Positions 34,492-44,049 are shown, counted from the stretch's first letter. The stretch: DNA of 64,000 nt from CAVSRC01 sp963785065 (GCA_963785065.1 CAWATX010000002.1:1612001-1676000); one strand, 5' to 3'. Made by a program: numbers and translations. The notes: generated from the letters alone by a model not told the origin.

Positions 34492-36480
34492 ATGGAAAGC
34501 CTCGAAAACATACCGCTCTGGCGCTATCTCGCCCTCTCGGTCGTGGTCCTAGTCGCGCTGGTCGGCGGCACCTGGTTCACGGTCAAGGTCACAACCGAAC
34601 ATCTCTTGTACGAGAACGCGACCCGCACCGCGCAGAACTGGGCGCAATATCTGGCTGCCAATATGAGCGATCTCGAGCAGATCGCCGCCGGCGAGACGCC
34701 GTCATCGGAGAGCATCGCCTTCTTGGGAGCGACGCACAAGTCGGGCGAGGTCTTTCGCTATACGATCTATAATCGCTACGGCTACTCCATCCTGGTTGCC
34801 GACCACAACAAGGTCGCTCCGGTCGACTTGTCCGAATACAATGTCGTTGCCGCCAACGCGCTCAAGGAAGATCACCCCATCGTCGCTGCCGACGAGGCGC
34901 TGGCACCCGATCAGCACGCGTATCATTCCGAGGCCTATGTTCCAGTTCTGGTCGATGGCCGGCGGGTCGCCGTTGTCGCGGCCCATTTGGACCAGACTGC
35001 CGAGCACGACAGCTACTACCAGACCTTCCTGCTGGCGGCGATTGCGCTCTGCGGCTTGACGGCGCTTTCCTTCGGCGTGCCCGCGATGGCCTGGTATCGG
35101 CGAACGCGCGAAAAGCAGCAAGCCGACCGACGCATTCATTTCCTGGCCCATCACGACACCTTGACCGGGCTTGCCAACCGCACGCGCGTCGTCGAACGGC
35201 TGGAAGGGGCATTGGCGGTGTTGCCGTCGACCGGCGGCCTTGTTGCCCTCCATTTCATCGACATCGACCATTTCAAGCAGGTCAACGACACGCTCGGCCA
35301 TGACGGCGGCGATTTCCTGCTCAGCACCATCGGGGAGCGCCTACGTGCCGTAGTGCGCATCGAGGATATGGTGGCGCGGCTCGGCGGCGATGAATTTGTC
35401 GTAGTGCAGACCGGCGTCGCCGATAAGCAACAGGCGGAGGCATTCGCAATCCGCATCACTCAGGAGCTGAGCGCGCCGAGCTATTTCAAGGAGCAAGAAG
35501 TTTGCGCGAGCTTCACCATCGGCGTGGCGCTGGCGCCGCAAGACGGCGTCACTGCCGAACGCCTGCTCAAGAGCGCCGATCTCGCACTCTATGAAGGCAA
35601 GGGCGCCGGCCGCGACTGCATCCGCTTTTTCGCGCCGGACATGGACGAGGCGCTGCAGAAGCGCATCAAGCTCGAAAAGACCATCCGCGACGCGGTCGCG
35701 CATGATGCAATGGTGGTGCATTACCAACCTGTGTTCGAAATGACCAACAAGCACCTGGTCGGCTTCGAGGCCCTGGTGCGCCTGCCGACGCCGGACGGCA
35801 CGCTGATCCCGCCGGACGACTTCCTTCCATTCGCCGAAGAAATGCACCTCATCGACAAAATCGGGACCTGGGTGCTGCGCGAAGCATGCCGCACCGCTGC
35901 CGCATGGCCGAAAGAGTTGACAATCGCGATCAACTTGTCACCCGCCCAATTTGAATCCGAAACCATCGTCGAGGTCGTTACCGGCACGTTGATGGCGTCG
36001 GGGCTGGATGCCAATCGGCTCGAGTTGGAGATCACCGAAGTGCTTCTGCTTGACAACAGCGAAAGCACGATGAAACAACTGCGCGAACTCAAGGATCTTG
36101 GCGTCTCGATCGTAATGGATGATTTCGGTACTGGCTATTCGAGCCTCAGTTATCTCTGGAAATTTCCCTTCGACAAGATCAAGATAGACCGCAGCTTCAT
36201 GCAAGACTTCGATAAGTCGGGCCGTGACGTTGAGACGGTAGTCAAGAGCATCATTGCGCTCGGGCGGGAATTGCGTATGGCCGTGACAGTCGAGGGTGTC
36301 GAGACCTCGAAACAGGCCGAATTTCTCGCCGGCGCCGATGCGGAACAAGTGCAGGGTTTCTATTTCGGCCGGCCGGTTCCGGCCTCCGAGCTTGGCGCCA
36401 TTCTGCTTGCGGACTTCCGCAATTCGCTACCGACGGTCTCGCCACCCGGCAAGGCAAGACTCCGGCTGCAAAAGACGTAG
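34492..36480 (+). CDS. membrane-bound GGDEF-EAL protein (c-di-GMP synthesis/hydrolysis)
   Basis: A 662-residue protein. Helix 1 is YLALSVVVLVALVGGTWFTV (residues 11-30), a periplasmic domain spans about 31-178 and helix 2 is FLLAAIALCGLTALSFGVPA. The cytoplasmic GGDEF domain (HHDTLTGLANRTRVVERLEG, then MVARLGGDEFVVVQTG near 297) has an RIED inhibitory site five residues before the motif. The EAL domain has GFEALVRLPTPDG near 425, VMDDFGTGYSSLSYLWKFPF and VTVEGVETSKQAEFL. Active-site residues of both halves look intact, so it could make or break c-di-GMP. It follows two TRAP-type binding proteins by six bases, pointing to ligand-controlled activity through the periplasmic domain. Confidence 0.92.
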   Translation: MESLENIPLWRYLALSVVVLVALVGGTWFTVKVTTEHLLYENATRTAQNWAQYLAANMSDLEQIAAGETPSSESIAFLGATHKSGEVFRYTIYNRYGYSILVADHNKVAPVDLSEYNVVAANALKEDHPIVAADEALAPDQHAYHSEAYVPVLVDGRRVAVVAAHLDQTAEHDSYYQTFLLAAIALCGLTALSFGVPAMAWYRRTREKQQADRRIHFLAHHDTLTGLANRTRVVERLEGALAVLPSTGGLVALHFIDIDHFKQVNDTLGHDGGDFLLSTIGERLRAVVRIEDMVARLGGDEFVVVQTGVADKQQAEAFAIRITQELSAPSYFKEQEVCASFTIGVALAPQDGVTAERLLKSADLALYEGKGAGRDCIRFFAPDMDEALQKRIKLEKTIRDAVAHDAMVVHYQPVFEMTNKHLVGFEALVRLPTPDGTLIPPDDFLPFAEEMHLIDKIGTWVLREACRTAAAWPKELTIAINLSPAQFESETIVEVVTGTLMASGLDANRLELEITEVLLLDNSESTMKQLRELKDLGVSIVMDDFGTGYSSLSYLWKFPFDKIKIDRSFMQDFDKSGRDVETVVKSIIALGRELRMAVTVEGVETSKQAEFLAGADAEQVQGFYFGRPVPASELGAILLADFRNSLPTVSPPGKARLRLQKT

Positions 36481-37262
36481 GCTGAAACGGCGACTTCACG
36501 GTGCAGCGCCGTGCTCGATATCACAACGATTATGCCGTGCGCTTGAAGCGGCCTTTGGCCCACTTCTATCGGCTCGAACAAAAAATCGCGCTTTCATTTG
36601 CGCCTGGAAACACCGCCCTCATGCAACGGGTGCATCCATGAGAGCAGCGACGATGGCCAGGTTGCGTGCGGCTGTCTGGTGCTTTAGCGACATGCGGCGT
36701 TGCCACCACGAACCGAGCAAGTGACCGGAAGCGGAAGTGCCATCTCGTACGTGCCCGCCGCGCTTCTTGACCAAACGTCCCGCCTTGCCGAACCGGAGCT
36801 GATCGGACGGCAACGGCGCGTGGTCGAGCGGCGGGTCAAGGAGGTCAGGTTCAGAGCTTCTCGGTGACAAGCCAAGCGCGCCGCTGGCCGTTCTCTTCCT
36901 CGACGCCGACGACGCCACGGGCAGCGAGCCCATCGACGGCGCGCTTGTCGGCTCGCGCCCCGCTTGTGAAGCCCCACGGGCGTGACTGACGGCTCGAGCC
37001 CTGGCGGGGGACAGTGACCGGGCCGACGAGCCGATCGCCGGCGTGGAGCCGTCGCATGATGAAATCCATGTCCGGGACGAGGCGGTATGGTCTCATGCGC
37101 AGCGCGCCACCCGCGTAGTGCGATACCTATTCTTGCGCATTCCCCGACGCGATCGATATCTCGAATTGAACAGTCCAATCGGCATTTGTACGCCACGCGC
37201 CGATCCCGCCCAGGCGCGTTACTTCGCCAAGCTGGTTGAACAAGCTATGCGGCTGGCTGCGG
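36481..37262. other. intergenic region holding one possible small gene
   Basis: Apart from the small frame at 36851-37096, no gene is supported. A minus-strand frame ending at 36619 (KKRGGHVRDGTSASGHLLGS) has some protein character but no start signal. No terminator hairpin was seen between the two convergent GGDEF-EAL genes. Confidence 0.35.
36851..37096 (-). CDS. possible small protein, 81 residues
   Basis: Begins MRPYRLVPDMDFIMRRLHAG and ends VDGLAARGVVGVEEENGQRR followed by AWLVTEKL. The last 40 residues look like a short winged helix, where a helix is followed by a two-strand wing with a charged turn. The codon bias is compatible with coding. No ribosome site is evident and no relative was recognised, so it may be spurious or a regulator remnant. 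Confidence 0.4.
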   Translation of the reverse strand: MRPYRLVPDMDFIMRRLHAGDRLVGPVTVPRQGSSRQSRPWGFTSGARADKRAVDGLAARGVVGVEEENGQRRAWLVTEKL

Positions 37263-39485
37263 CTACGAGTCGGCGGCCCGGCGTTCTGTGGTAGAGGGGT
37301 CCGGTATGCCGGTCTTGAGCAGGCTCGCGAATTGCTCCGCCGGCACCGGCCGGCTGAAATAGTACCCCTGCACCTCGTCGCATTGATGAGCCCGAAGAAA
37401 CGCGAGCTGCTCCAGCGTTTCAACCCCCTCCGCCACGACCCGCAGATTAAGGCTGTGGGCCATAACGATAATTGCCGCTACGATGGCGGAATATCCATCG
37501 TCAACGGCACCTAATTGGCCGATGAATGACCGGTCGATCTTGAGAACGTCGACGGGGAATTTCCGGAGATAGCTCAGGCTGGAGTAACCGGTGCCGAAGT
37601 CATCCAGAGCGACGCTAATCTTCATTTCCCTCAGCCGCCGCAGGGCGGACGCTGCGGGGCCGCCAATCTTGACAAGAACGCTCTCGGTCAACTCCAACTC
37701 AAGAAATCTCGTGTCCAACCCCGTTTCATTGATGGTTTCCAGCAAGCGATCCAAAAAGTCCTCTTGCCGAAACTCGAGCGCTGAAACGTTTACCGCTACG
37801 GTCGTCTCAGGCAGCCCGGCTGCTGCCCAGGCTTGGGCTTGTTCGCACGCTTGGCGAAGTACCCAGGTGCCAATTGGCAAGATCAGGCCACAGTCTTCTG
37901 CCACGGGAATGAACTGCGCGGGAGGCACTGGTCCCCGCGTTGGATGGGTCCAGCGCAGCAAAGCTTCTGCCCCGACAATCTTTCCGGTTCTCAGATTGAT
38001 CTTCGGCTGGTAGTGCAAAGCCAATTCGCCACCGTCCACGGCGCGCGACAAACCCTCTTCGAGGAATTGACGCTCCACGGCCATGGCGTTCATGAATGGC
38101 TTGAAGAACTGATAATTCTTACGGCCGTTCGCCTTTGCCTGGTACATCGCGGTGTCCGCGTTCTTGACGAGCGTTTCCGCATCGCGTCCGTCGTCCGGAT
38201 AGATGCTCACGCCAATGCTGGCACTCACGTCGAGAGCGTGATCCCCGATCGAACGGATCGTTGTCACGGCCTTCAGCATTCTTCTCGCCGTAATTGCCGC
38301 ATCTTCCGAATGCTGCAATTCCGAAAGCAGGGCGATGAACTCATCGCCTCCCAGCCGGCTGACCGTGTCTGAGCCGCGCACGCAATCCACGAGCAGTTGC
38401 GCGACGGATTGAAGAAGTTTGTCGCCTATTGGATGACCCAGAGCATCGTTGACGAATTTGAAATGGTCGAGATCGAAGAACAGCACGGCGACCTTGTTCC
38501 CTTGTCGCTCAGCCCTGGCAATCTCCTGATCAATACGGTCATTCAGCAGCAGGCGATTGGGCAAACCGGTCAGGGCGTCGTGCTCGGCCGTATAGGCCAA
38601 CTGCAAAGTCAGTGCATGTGCCGCACTCACATCGCGGAAAACGATGACCGCTCCAGTGACCTGGCCTTCGCGATCATGAATGCGAGCGACCGAGTCTTCG
38701 ATCGGAATTGGACCTCCGTCGCGGCGGATCAGGCTCACGTTCTTTGGCAAGCACAGCGGCTGGCCGGTTGCGGCAGGAATATCCATCGGATGCTGGATGG
38801 GTTCGCCGCTGGTGGTATCGACAATTCGGAGAATTTCCGCCATTGGCCTGCCGACTGCTTCTTGCTGCGACCACCCGCTCATCTCTTCTGCAGCCCGATT
38901 GAGCAGAGTGATATTGCCCGAGATGTCGGTACAAGCCACGGCGTCGCCGATGCTTTCGAGTGTGGCTTGGGCGCGCTCCTTTTCCACGAACAACGCGTCT
39001 TCCACCGTCTTCATGCGCGCCAGGCGCTTTTCCGCATCCTTGCGCGGGCTGATATCGCGGATGGCCGCTGTTGCCAGGATCCCTTCGGCGTCTTCGCGCC
39101 GGCTCAGCGCGAGTGCGATCGGAAAAGCGCTTCCATCCTTTCGCCGCCCGCTGATTTCGATCTCCGCTCGGAAATGCGGCATCACCGCATCCTCTCCGGA
39201 TCGCGGACCGTCATCAACCTGCGGCTCAACGAGTTCCCCCGGAATGATGCTCGTCACGTTTTGGCCGAGGAGTTCGTCGTGGCGGTATCCGAACAGCTCC
39301 TCTGCCAGTAGGTTCAGAAGAACAATTTCTGCGCCCTGGCTCGCCACCACGATGGCAACCGGAACTGCCTCGAGCAGCTCGCGGTCCTTGCCGTCAATCT
39401 GAGGCGGATGCTCTTTGGCTTCCCTGTGCAGGGTGACGTCGAGGGGCACCATTGTTGGCAACGGAAGAGTCCGGCCTGAGTCCAT
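37263..39485 (-). CDS. PAS-PAS-GGDEF-EAL protein
   Basis: A 740-residue cytoplasmic protein. PAS 1 is at about residues 35-150 (LLEAVPVAIVVASQGAEIVL, FGYRHDELLGQNVTSIIPGE). PAS 2 is at about 180-300 (LESIGDAVACTDISGNITLL, GWSQQEAVGRPMAEILRIVD). The GGDEF domain has SRLGGDEFIALLSE near 378 and an RGSD inhibitory site. The EAL domain has GAEALLRWTHPTRGP near 504, VALDDFGTGYSSLSYLRKFP and RVVAEGVETLEQLAFLRAHQ. All catalytic motifs are present. The start at 39485 follows AAAGGAAG; a start seven codons earlier is weaker. It is followed downstream by a 0.8-kb gap and convergent with the TRAP-linked GGDEF-EAL gene. Confidence 0.92.
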   Translation of the reverse strand: MDSGRTLPLPTMVPLDVTLHREAKEHPPQIDGKDRELLEAVPVAIVVASQGAEIVLLNLLAEELFGYRHDELLGQNVTSIIPGELVEPQVDDGPRSGEDAVMPHFRAEIEISGRRKDGSAFPIALALSRREDAEGILATAAIRDISPRKDAEKRLARMKTVEDALFVEKERAQATLESIGDAVACTDISGNITLLNRAAEEMSGWSQQEAVGRPMAEILRIVDTTSGEPIQHPMDIPAATGQPLCLPKNVSLIRRDGGPIPIEDSVARIHDREGQVTGAVIVFRDVSAAHALTLQLAYTAEHDALTGLPNRLLLNDRIDQEIARAERQGNKVAVLFFDLDHFKFVNDALGHPIGDKLLQSVAQLLVDCVRGSDTVSRLGGDEFIALLSELQHSEDAAITARRMLKAVTTIRSIGDHALDVSASIGVSIYPDDGRDAETLVKNADTAMYQAKANGRKNYQFFKPFMNAMAVERQFLEEGLSRAVDGGELALHYQPKINLRTGKIVGAEALLRWTHPTRGPVPPAQFIPVAEDCGLILPIGTWVLRQACEQAQAWAAAGLPETTVAVNVSALEFRQEDFLDRLLETINETGLDTRFLELELTESVLVKIGGPAASALRRLREMKISVALDDFGTGYSSLSYLRKFPVDVLKIDRSFIGQLGAVDDGYSAIVAAIIVMAHSLNLRVVAEGVETLEQLAFLRAHQCDEVQGYYFSRPVPAEQFASLLKTGIPDPSTTERRAADS

Positions 39486-39556
39486 ATTCTTCCTTTCACG
39501 CTTCACGACTCAGGTCCGCCGAGATCAGAGGCTGACGGTTGCGATCTCGTCCCGCA

Positions 39557-40936
39557 TCATTTTTCGGCTGAGAACTCCAGCCCTATGCTCTGACCGTGCT
39601 GCCATCGCCGGATCGCGTCAAAGACACGGCCAGTGTCGAGGATCACCAACGAAAATGCCCGTGGCGGGACCGCTTGGCCCTCCACCGTCACGCGGGCGCC
39701 GTGGGGCGACAGATCGCGGATGATGCAGTCTATCGTGGAGAGGCCGTCGTGCAGGATGATCCTGCCGCGAAACAGCACACGGTCGCGGCGCTCGTGACGT
39801 CGGTTCTCGACACGTTCGTCGGCGATTGCAGCATCCGCACCCACGGCTGCCGCGACAGCGCCCGGGTCTTTCGTCTCGGGATCGGCGACCGCCGCCGTGG
39901 TCTGGCCTGTGTCCGCCGGCACTTCTTGCGCCTGGTGCGGCAAATAATGTCCGCTGGCGTTGGCCTTCGCGGTATTCAGCGCCTGCCTGGCGGCGTTCAG
40001 CAGCTCGTCACTGGTCTTGCCGTCGGACGGGAAGACGGCACCGCCGATGCTGGCTGACAGCGCCACTCTGACACTATCCAGCTCGACGCAGAACGACAAC
40101 GCTTCGGAGAGCCGCATGCAGGCTTGTCCCGCCTTCGCATACGACACATTGCGATCCATGAGATAGAGAAACTCGGCGCCGCCAAACCGGCCGATCGTGT
40201 CGGAAGCGCGCGAGGCGGACATCAGCTTCTGAGCGAAGGCCTTGAGAACCTGATCGCCGATCGCTTGGCCGTGAATGCCAAGAATCTCTTCGAATCGATT
40301 GATATCAACCAGCAACACGGCAAACTGGTCGGTGTGCCTCTTTGCGCTGGAGTGCAAAGTAGCCAGACGCTCCTCAAGGAAACTGCGGTCGGGGAGACCG
40401 GTCAGCCGGTCATAGCGCGCGAGCATCGACAGGTGCTCGTTCTCGTCGATCAGAACCTGCGTCCTGCGATTGCGCTCGACCGAGCGGCGCACCGCCTGGA
40501 GCAGTTCTCGGCCAAACGCGTGATCCATTGTAACAAAGTCGCTGAAGCCGCTTCGGAATGCCTTGAGGATGACGTTTTGGTTGGCGACATCGGTCAGCAT
40601 GATCATGGCTGAGCGATTTGGAACACGCTGTTCGATCAGACCTCGAAGCTCGATGCTGTTGCGGCCGCAGGCGGTCTGACCGGCGATGACACAGTCATAC
40701 TCTTCGCGTTGCAGCTTCTCGAAGAGCTCGTCTTCTGTCGCCGCGTGATCGATCAGAGTAATCTCCGCCGCAGCGAGGGCATCGACGACCCTCTTGTAGT
40801 AGTCGTTCTCGCCGGCGACGAGCACATGCACCGACCGTTCACTGCGGCGCGCCTCGACAGGCTGGATACGGTCAGTTCCGTCGCGTCCGTTTGGCTTCAC
40901 ACTTGCTACATTCTCGCGTTGTGCTTCTGTCGACAT
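39557..40936 (-). CDS. receiver-like/degenerate GGDEF/PilZ protein
   Basis: A 459-residue protein. Residues 35-150 look like a response-regulator receiver without a clear phosphoacceptor Asp (SVHVLVAGENDYYKRVVDAL, EEYDCVIAGQTACGRNSIEL). Residues 170-330 are a GGDEF domain in which the signature is FGGAEFLYLM, with Ala instead of Asp, so diguanylate cyclase activity is doubtful. Residues 375-455 form a PilZ domain (RRHERRDRVLFRGRIILHDG, CIIRDLSPHGARVTVEG) with the c-di-GMP-binding Arg and DxSxxG residues. It is therefore more likely a c-di-GMP receptor than a producer. The start at 40936 is preferred over a GTG at 40951 that overlaps the upstream stop (TAGTG). It is co-transcribed with the gene at 40951-43083. 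Confidence 0.87.
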   Translation of the reverse strand: MSTEAQRENVASVKPNGRDGTDRIQPVEARRSERSVHVLVAGENDYYKRVVDALAAAEITLIDHAATEDELFEKLQREEYDCVIAGQTACGRNSIELRGLIEQRVPNRSAMIMLTDVANQNVILKAFRSGFSDFVTMDHAFGRELLQAVRRSVERNRRTQVLIDENEHLSMLARYDRLTGLPDRSFLEERLATLHSSAKRHTDQFAVLLVDINRFEEILGIHGQAIGDQVLKAFAQKLMSASRASDTIGRFGGAEFLYLMDRNVSYAKAGQACMRLSEALSFCVELDSVRVALSASIGGAVFPSDGKTSDELLNAARQALNTAKANASGHYLPHQAQEVPADTGQTTAAVADPETKDPGAVAAAVGADAAIADERVENRRHERRDRVLFRGRIILHDGLSTIDCIIRDLSPHGARVTVEGQAVPPRAFSLVILDTGRVFDAIRRWQHGQSIGLEFSAEK

Positions 40937-40950
40937 GGTGTGAACCCTCA

Positions 40951-43083
40951 CTAGCTCCGCGACGCGCCGAAATAGGTTGCAAACTCCTCGGGCGGAAGCG
41001 GATGGCAGAAGTGGAAACCCTGACCCTCCGTGCAGTTCAATTCGCGCAGTATGTTGAGCTGACTCTCGGTCTCGATTCCCTCGGCGACCACGGCCAGTTC
41101 CAGGCTCTTGCCCATGTTGATGATCGCCCCGACCAGCGACCTGTCCCGTGCCTCCTCCGGAAGCCTCTCCACGAAAGAGCGATCGATCTTCAGGGTACTT
41201 ATGGCGAAACGTTGGAGATAACTCAGGCTCGAAAAGCCAGTGCCAAAATCATCGAGCGCCAGCCTGATACCCAGATCCGACAGCGCTTTCAGTGTCGTGC
41301 CGGCGGTTTGCTGGTCCTGCACAAGCGTGCGCTCGGTAAGTTCCAGTTCGAGGACACTGGGTTCAACGAGCCCGTCGGCAAGCAGATCGTTGATGCCGTC
41401 CAGATAAGCGGAGCTGCGGAATTCGACAGGAGAGACGTTGACCGCCAAGGTGCCTATCGGCAGCCCGGCGTCCCGCCAGCTCATTGCCTGGCGGCACGCC
41501 TCGCGGATGACCCACCGTCCGAGCGGTACGATCAGTCCAGAATCCTCGGCGAGTGGAATGAAATCCTGCGGGGAGACAATGCCGCGCTCGGGATCGCGCC
41601 AGCGAACGAGCGCTTCGGCGCCGGTGACCGCGCCGGTCTGTAGATTCATGCGCGGCTGGTAGTGCAGAAGAAACTCTTTCTTCTCCAGCGCGTTCAGAAG
41701 ACCGGCTTCAGCCGATTGACGTTCGATCGCACGGGCGTTCATGTCCGGGCGGAAGCGTTTATGCGTGTTGCGGCCGCTTTCCTTGGCTTCATAAAGCGCG
41801 AGGTCGGCGTTGTGGACCAGAGTGTCGGCATTGCGGCCATCAGCCGGATACATGGCGATGCCGATGCTCGCCGTCAGGTGAAGCTCGTGCTCACCGATGA
41901 GATGCGGCTTAGCGACTTCATTGAGAATCTTTGTCGCGTATGTTTCGGCATCCTCGACCGTTTTCACCTCGGGGAGAAGGATGATGAATTCGTCGCCGCC
42001 CTGGCGGCTGACCGTGTCGGAACTGCGTCCAGCGGAGGCGATCCGCTTTGCCAACGACTGCAGCAGAAAGTCGCCCATCATGTGGCCCAGCGAGTCGTTG
42101 ATATTCTTGAAGTTGTCGCAATCGAGGAACAGAACGGCGATATGCCGCTGGTGGCGCTGCGCCAAGCTGATTGCTTGATTTAGCCGGTCGTCGAAGAGGA
42201 CCCGATTGGGCAAGTCGGTGAGAAAGTCGTGATGCGCCAGATGGGAAATCTTGAGCGCGGCAGCGCGTGCTTCGCTGACATCCTGGAAGACGACAACGGC
42301 GCCCGTCACTGTTCCATTGCGCTGGTGAATCGGGGCGATGGTGTCCGCGATGGTCAATTCGCTTCCATCCCGGCGGACCAGGATGGCGTTGCTCTTCAAC
42401 ACCATCAGCTCGTTCTTGATCATGCTGAGCTGCAGCGGATCGCGGATCGGTTCGCGCGTGACGCCGTCGACGATGCGGAAGACATCGTTCGCCAAGCGGC
42501 CGATGGCTTCTTCACGGAACCATCCGGTGGCTTTTTCCGCGGCGCGGTTAAGATACGTCACGCGGCCGAAAGTGTCGGTGGACAGCACCGCATCGCCGAT
42601 CGACTCCAGAGTGGTTCCGGCCTGAGCCTCGTCAGTAGAGATGGCTTCGTCCTCGCCAATCGCCTTTCCCTCGATCACGCTTCGCAGGCCTGGTGAAAGC
42701 GGCCGAACCTCGAGTAAACCGGCAACAAGTGCGTCCCGAGCCTGACGTCTTGCGGCCGATCCCGTCAGCGCCTGGTCTGTCGCGGCTACGATCATGACGC
42801 AGGCGTCGGGTGCAGCTTTTTGGATAGCTTCCAGAGTCTGAGGTCCGCCGTCGGGCAGATACAGGTCGACGAGGACGCCCTCAAAACTCCCGCTCTCCAG
42901 CGCCGTCAAGGCCGATGCGAGCCTCTTTTCCCAATGCATCCGTATTGGGCGACGCTTGTCTCGCGGCAGACTATTCCTGACGTGCAGAAGACAGTTTTCG
43001 ACGTCGACGCGGTCGGCGTGATCGGGGCCGACGAAAAGAAAGCTCCGAGTTCGGTTGCGGCGGCGATGCGTGATGCCGAGCAT
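40951..43083 (-). CDS. receiver-like/PAS/GGDEF/EAL protein
   Basis: A 710-residue protein. Residues 12-125 form a receiver-like domain (RSFLFVGPDHADRVDVENCL, GVLVDLYLPDGGPQTLEAIQ) with an Asp at the phosphorylation position. A PAS domain spans about 155-270 (LESIGDAVLSTDTFGRVTYL, GTVTGAVVVFQDVSEARAAA). The GGDEF domain has SRQGGDEFIILLPE near 361 with an RSSD inhibitory site. The EAL domain has GAEALVRWRDPERGI near 490, LALDDFGTGFSSLSYLQRFA and VVAEGIETESQLNILRELNC. Both enzyme halves look intact. It is divergent from a Crp/Fnr-type gene and precedes the GGDEF-PilZ gene, which begins where it ends. Confidence 0.9.
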   Translation of the reverse strand: MLGITHRRRNRTRSFLFVGPDHADRVDVENCLLHVRNSLPRDKRRPIRMHWEKRLASALTALESGSFEGVLVDLYLPDGGPQTLEAIQKAAPDACVMIVAATDQALTGSAARRQARDALVAGLLEVRPLSPGLRSVIEGKAIGEDEAISTDEAQAGTTLESIGDAVLSTDTFGRVTYLNRAAEKATGWFREEAIGRLANDVFRIVDGVTREPIRDPLQLSMIKNELMVLKSNAILVRRDGSELTIADTIAPIHQRNGTVTGAVVVFQDVSEARAAALKISHLAHHDFLTDLPNRVLFDDRLNQAISLAQRHQRHIAVLFLDCDNFKNINDSLGHMMGDFLLQSLAKRIASAGRSSDTVSRQGGDEFIILLPEVKTVEDAETYATKILNEVAKPHLIGEHELHLTASIGIAMYPADGRNADTLVHNADLALYEAKESGRNTHKRFRPDMNARAIERQSAEAGLLNALEKKEFLLHYQPRMNLQTGAVTGAEALVRWRDPERGIVSPQDFIPLAEDSGLIVPLGRWVIREACRQAMSWRDAGLPIGTLAVNVSPVEFRSSAYLDGINDLLADGLVEPSVLELELTERTLVQDQQTAGTTLKALSDLGIRLALDDFGTGFSSLSYLQRFAISTLKIDRSFVERLPEEARDRSLVGAIINMGKSLELAVVAEGIETESQLNILRELNCTEGQGFHFCHPLPPEEFATYFGASRS

Positions 43084-43246
43084 CTATCCTGACCTTGCCC
43101 GAATCGAGGGAATTTCTGGCTATCGTCAGATAGTCACGTGGCAAGTGCTGGTGATGTTCAATTTTGCACACCACACAAGGGTTTTTGCTTTTCAGGATAA
43201 ACAGAAAGTTGTAGGAAATTCACATTCGTTAACCTGTCGAGGCGTT

Positions 43247-43936
43247 ATGCGAGACCCCAAGCGGAGCGGGCAGGCCGAAAGATCAAGGGTCGCCGAAGTG
43301 GCGCACTTTGACCCGTCAATTGTTACTGCTGGTTTTGCTGGCTTCACGTCCGATCCGGAGTTGAATGCGAGGGATGTCGTCTTCAGCCAGGGCGACGTAG
43401 CTGACGCAGTCTACTATCTCGAGACCGGCAGCGTTCAACTCACCATCGTCTCCGATCAGGGCAAGGAGGGTATCATCGCGCTCCTCGGACCCGGTGATTT
43501 CTTCGGGGAGGGATGTCTTTCCGGTCAGCCGCGCCGGTTGGCCTCTGCCATTGCCACGACGGCATCGAGGCTGATCCGGATCGAGAAGGCCGCGATGGTC
43601 CGGCGGCTCCACGAAGACAAGGACTTCTCCGAGAAGTTCATGGCGTTCTTGATGACACGCAATATCCAGATCGAAGCGGATCTTGTCGACCAGCTTTTCA
43701 ATTCGAGCGAAAAGCGGCTGGCGCGGATCCTCCTCCTGCTTGCCAACTTCGGCGACGAAGGGGGTTTGCGCCCGATCGTTCCAAAGATCAGCCAGGATAT
43801 TCTGGCGGCGCGCGTCGGCACGACCCGCTCGCGCGTCAATCAATTCATGAACAAGTTCCGAAAGCTCGGCCTGATCGAATACAATGGCGAAATCACAGTG
43901 CATGCCGGGCTCCTCAACGTCATCGTTCACGACTAG
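43247..43936 (+). CDS. Crp/Fnr family transcriptional regulator
   Basis: A 229-residue protein. The N-terminal cyclic-nucleotide-binding-type barrel reads VVFSQGDVADAVYYLETGSV and then IIALLGPGDFFGEGCLSGQP. The C-terminal HTH reads ISQDILAARVGTTRSRVNQF and then MNKFRKLGLIEYNGEITVHA. No Fnr cysteines are seen, so it is not an iron-sulfur sensor. Whether the barrel binds cAMP, c-di-GMP or another effector cannot be read from sequence, but the c-di-GMP neighbours make c-di-GMP worth considering. The start at 43247 follows GAGG; the open frame extends 64 codons upstream through the divergent promoter. The 163-bp gap to 43083 is the shared control region. Confidence 0.88.
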   Translation: MRDPKRSGQAERSRVAEVAHFDPSIVTAGFAGFTSDPELNARDVVFSQGDVADAVYYLETGSVQLTIVSDQGKEGIIALLGPGDFFGEGCLSGQPRRLASAIATTASRLIRIEKAAMVRRLHEDKDFSEKFMAFLMTRNIQIEADLVDQLFNSSEKRLARILLLLANFGDEGGLRPIVPKISQDILAARVGTTRSRVNQFMNKFRKLGLIEYNGEITVHAGLLNVIVHD

Positions 43937-44049
43937 CCGAGAGCAAGGTCACTGAGCGCAGTGTCGGGTTTAGAGTGCCCGTCGTCAAAACGAATGGGAC
44001 GGTGAACTTTCCCGGGATTGGAGGACTGGGCTCATCGAGGTTTGAGGTA

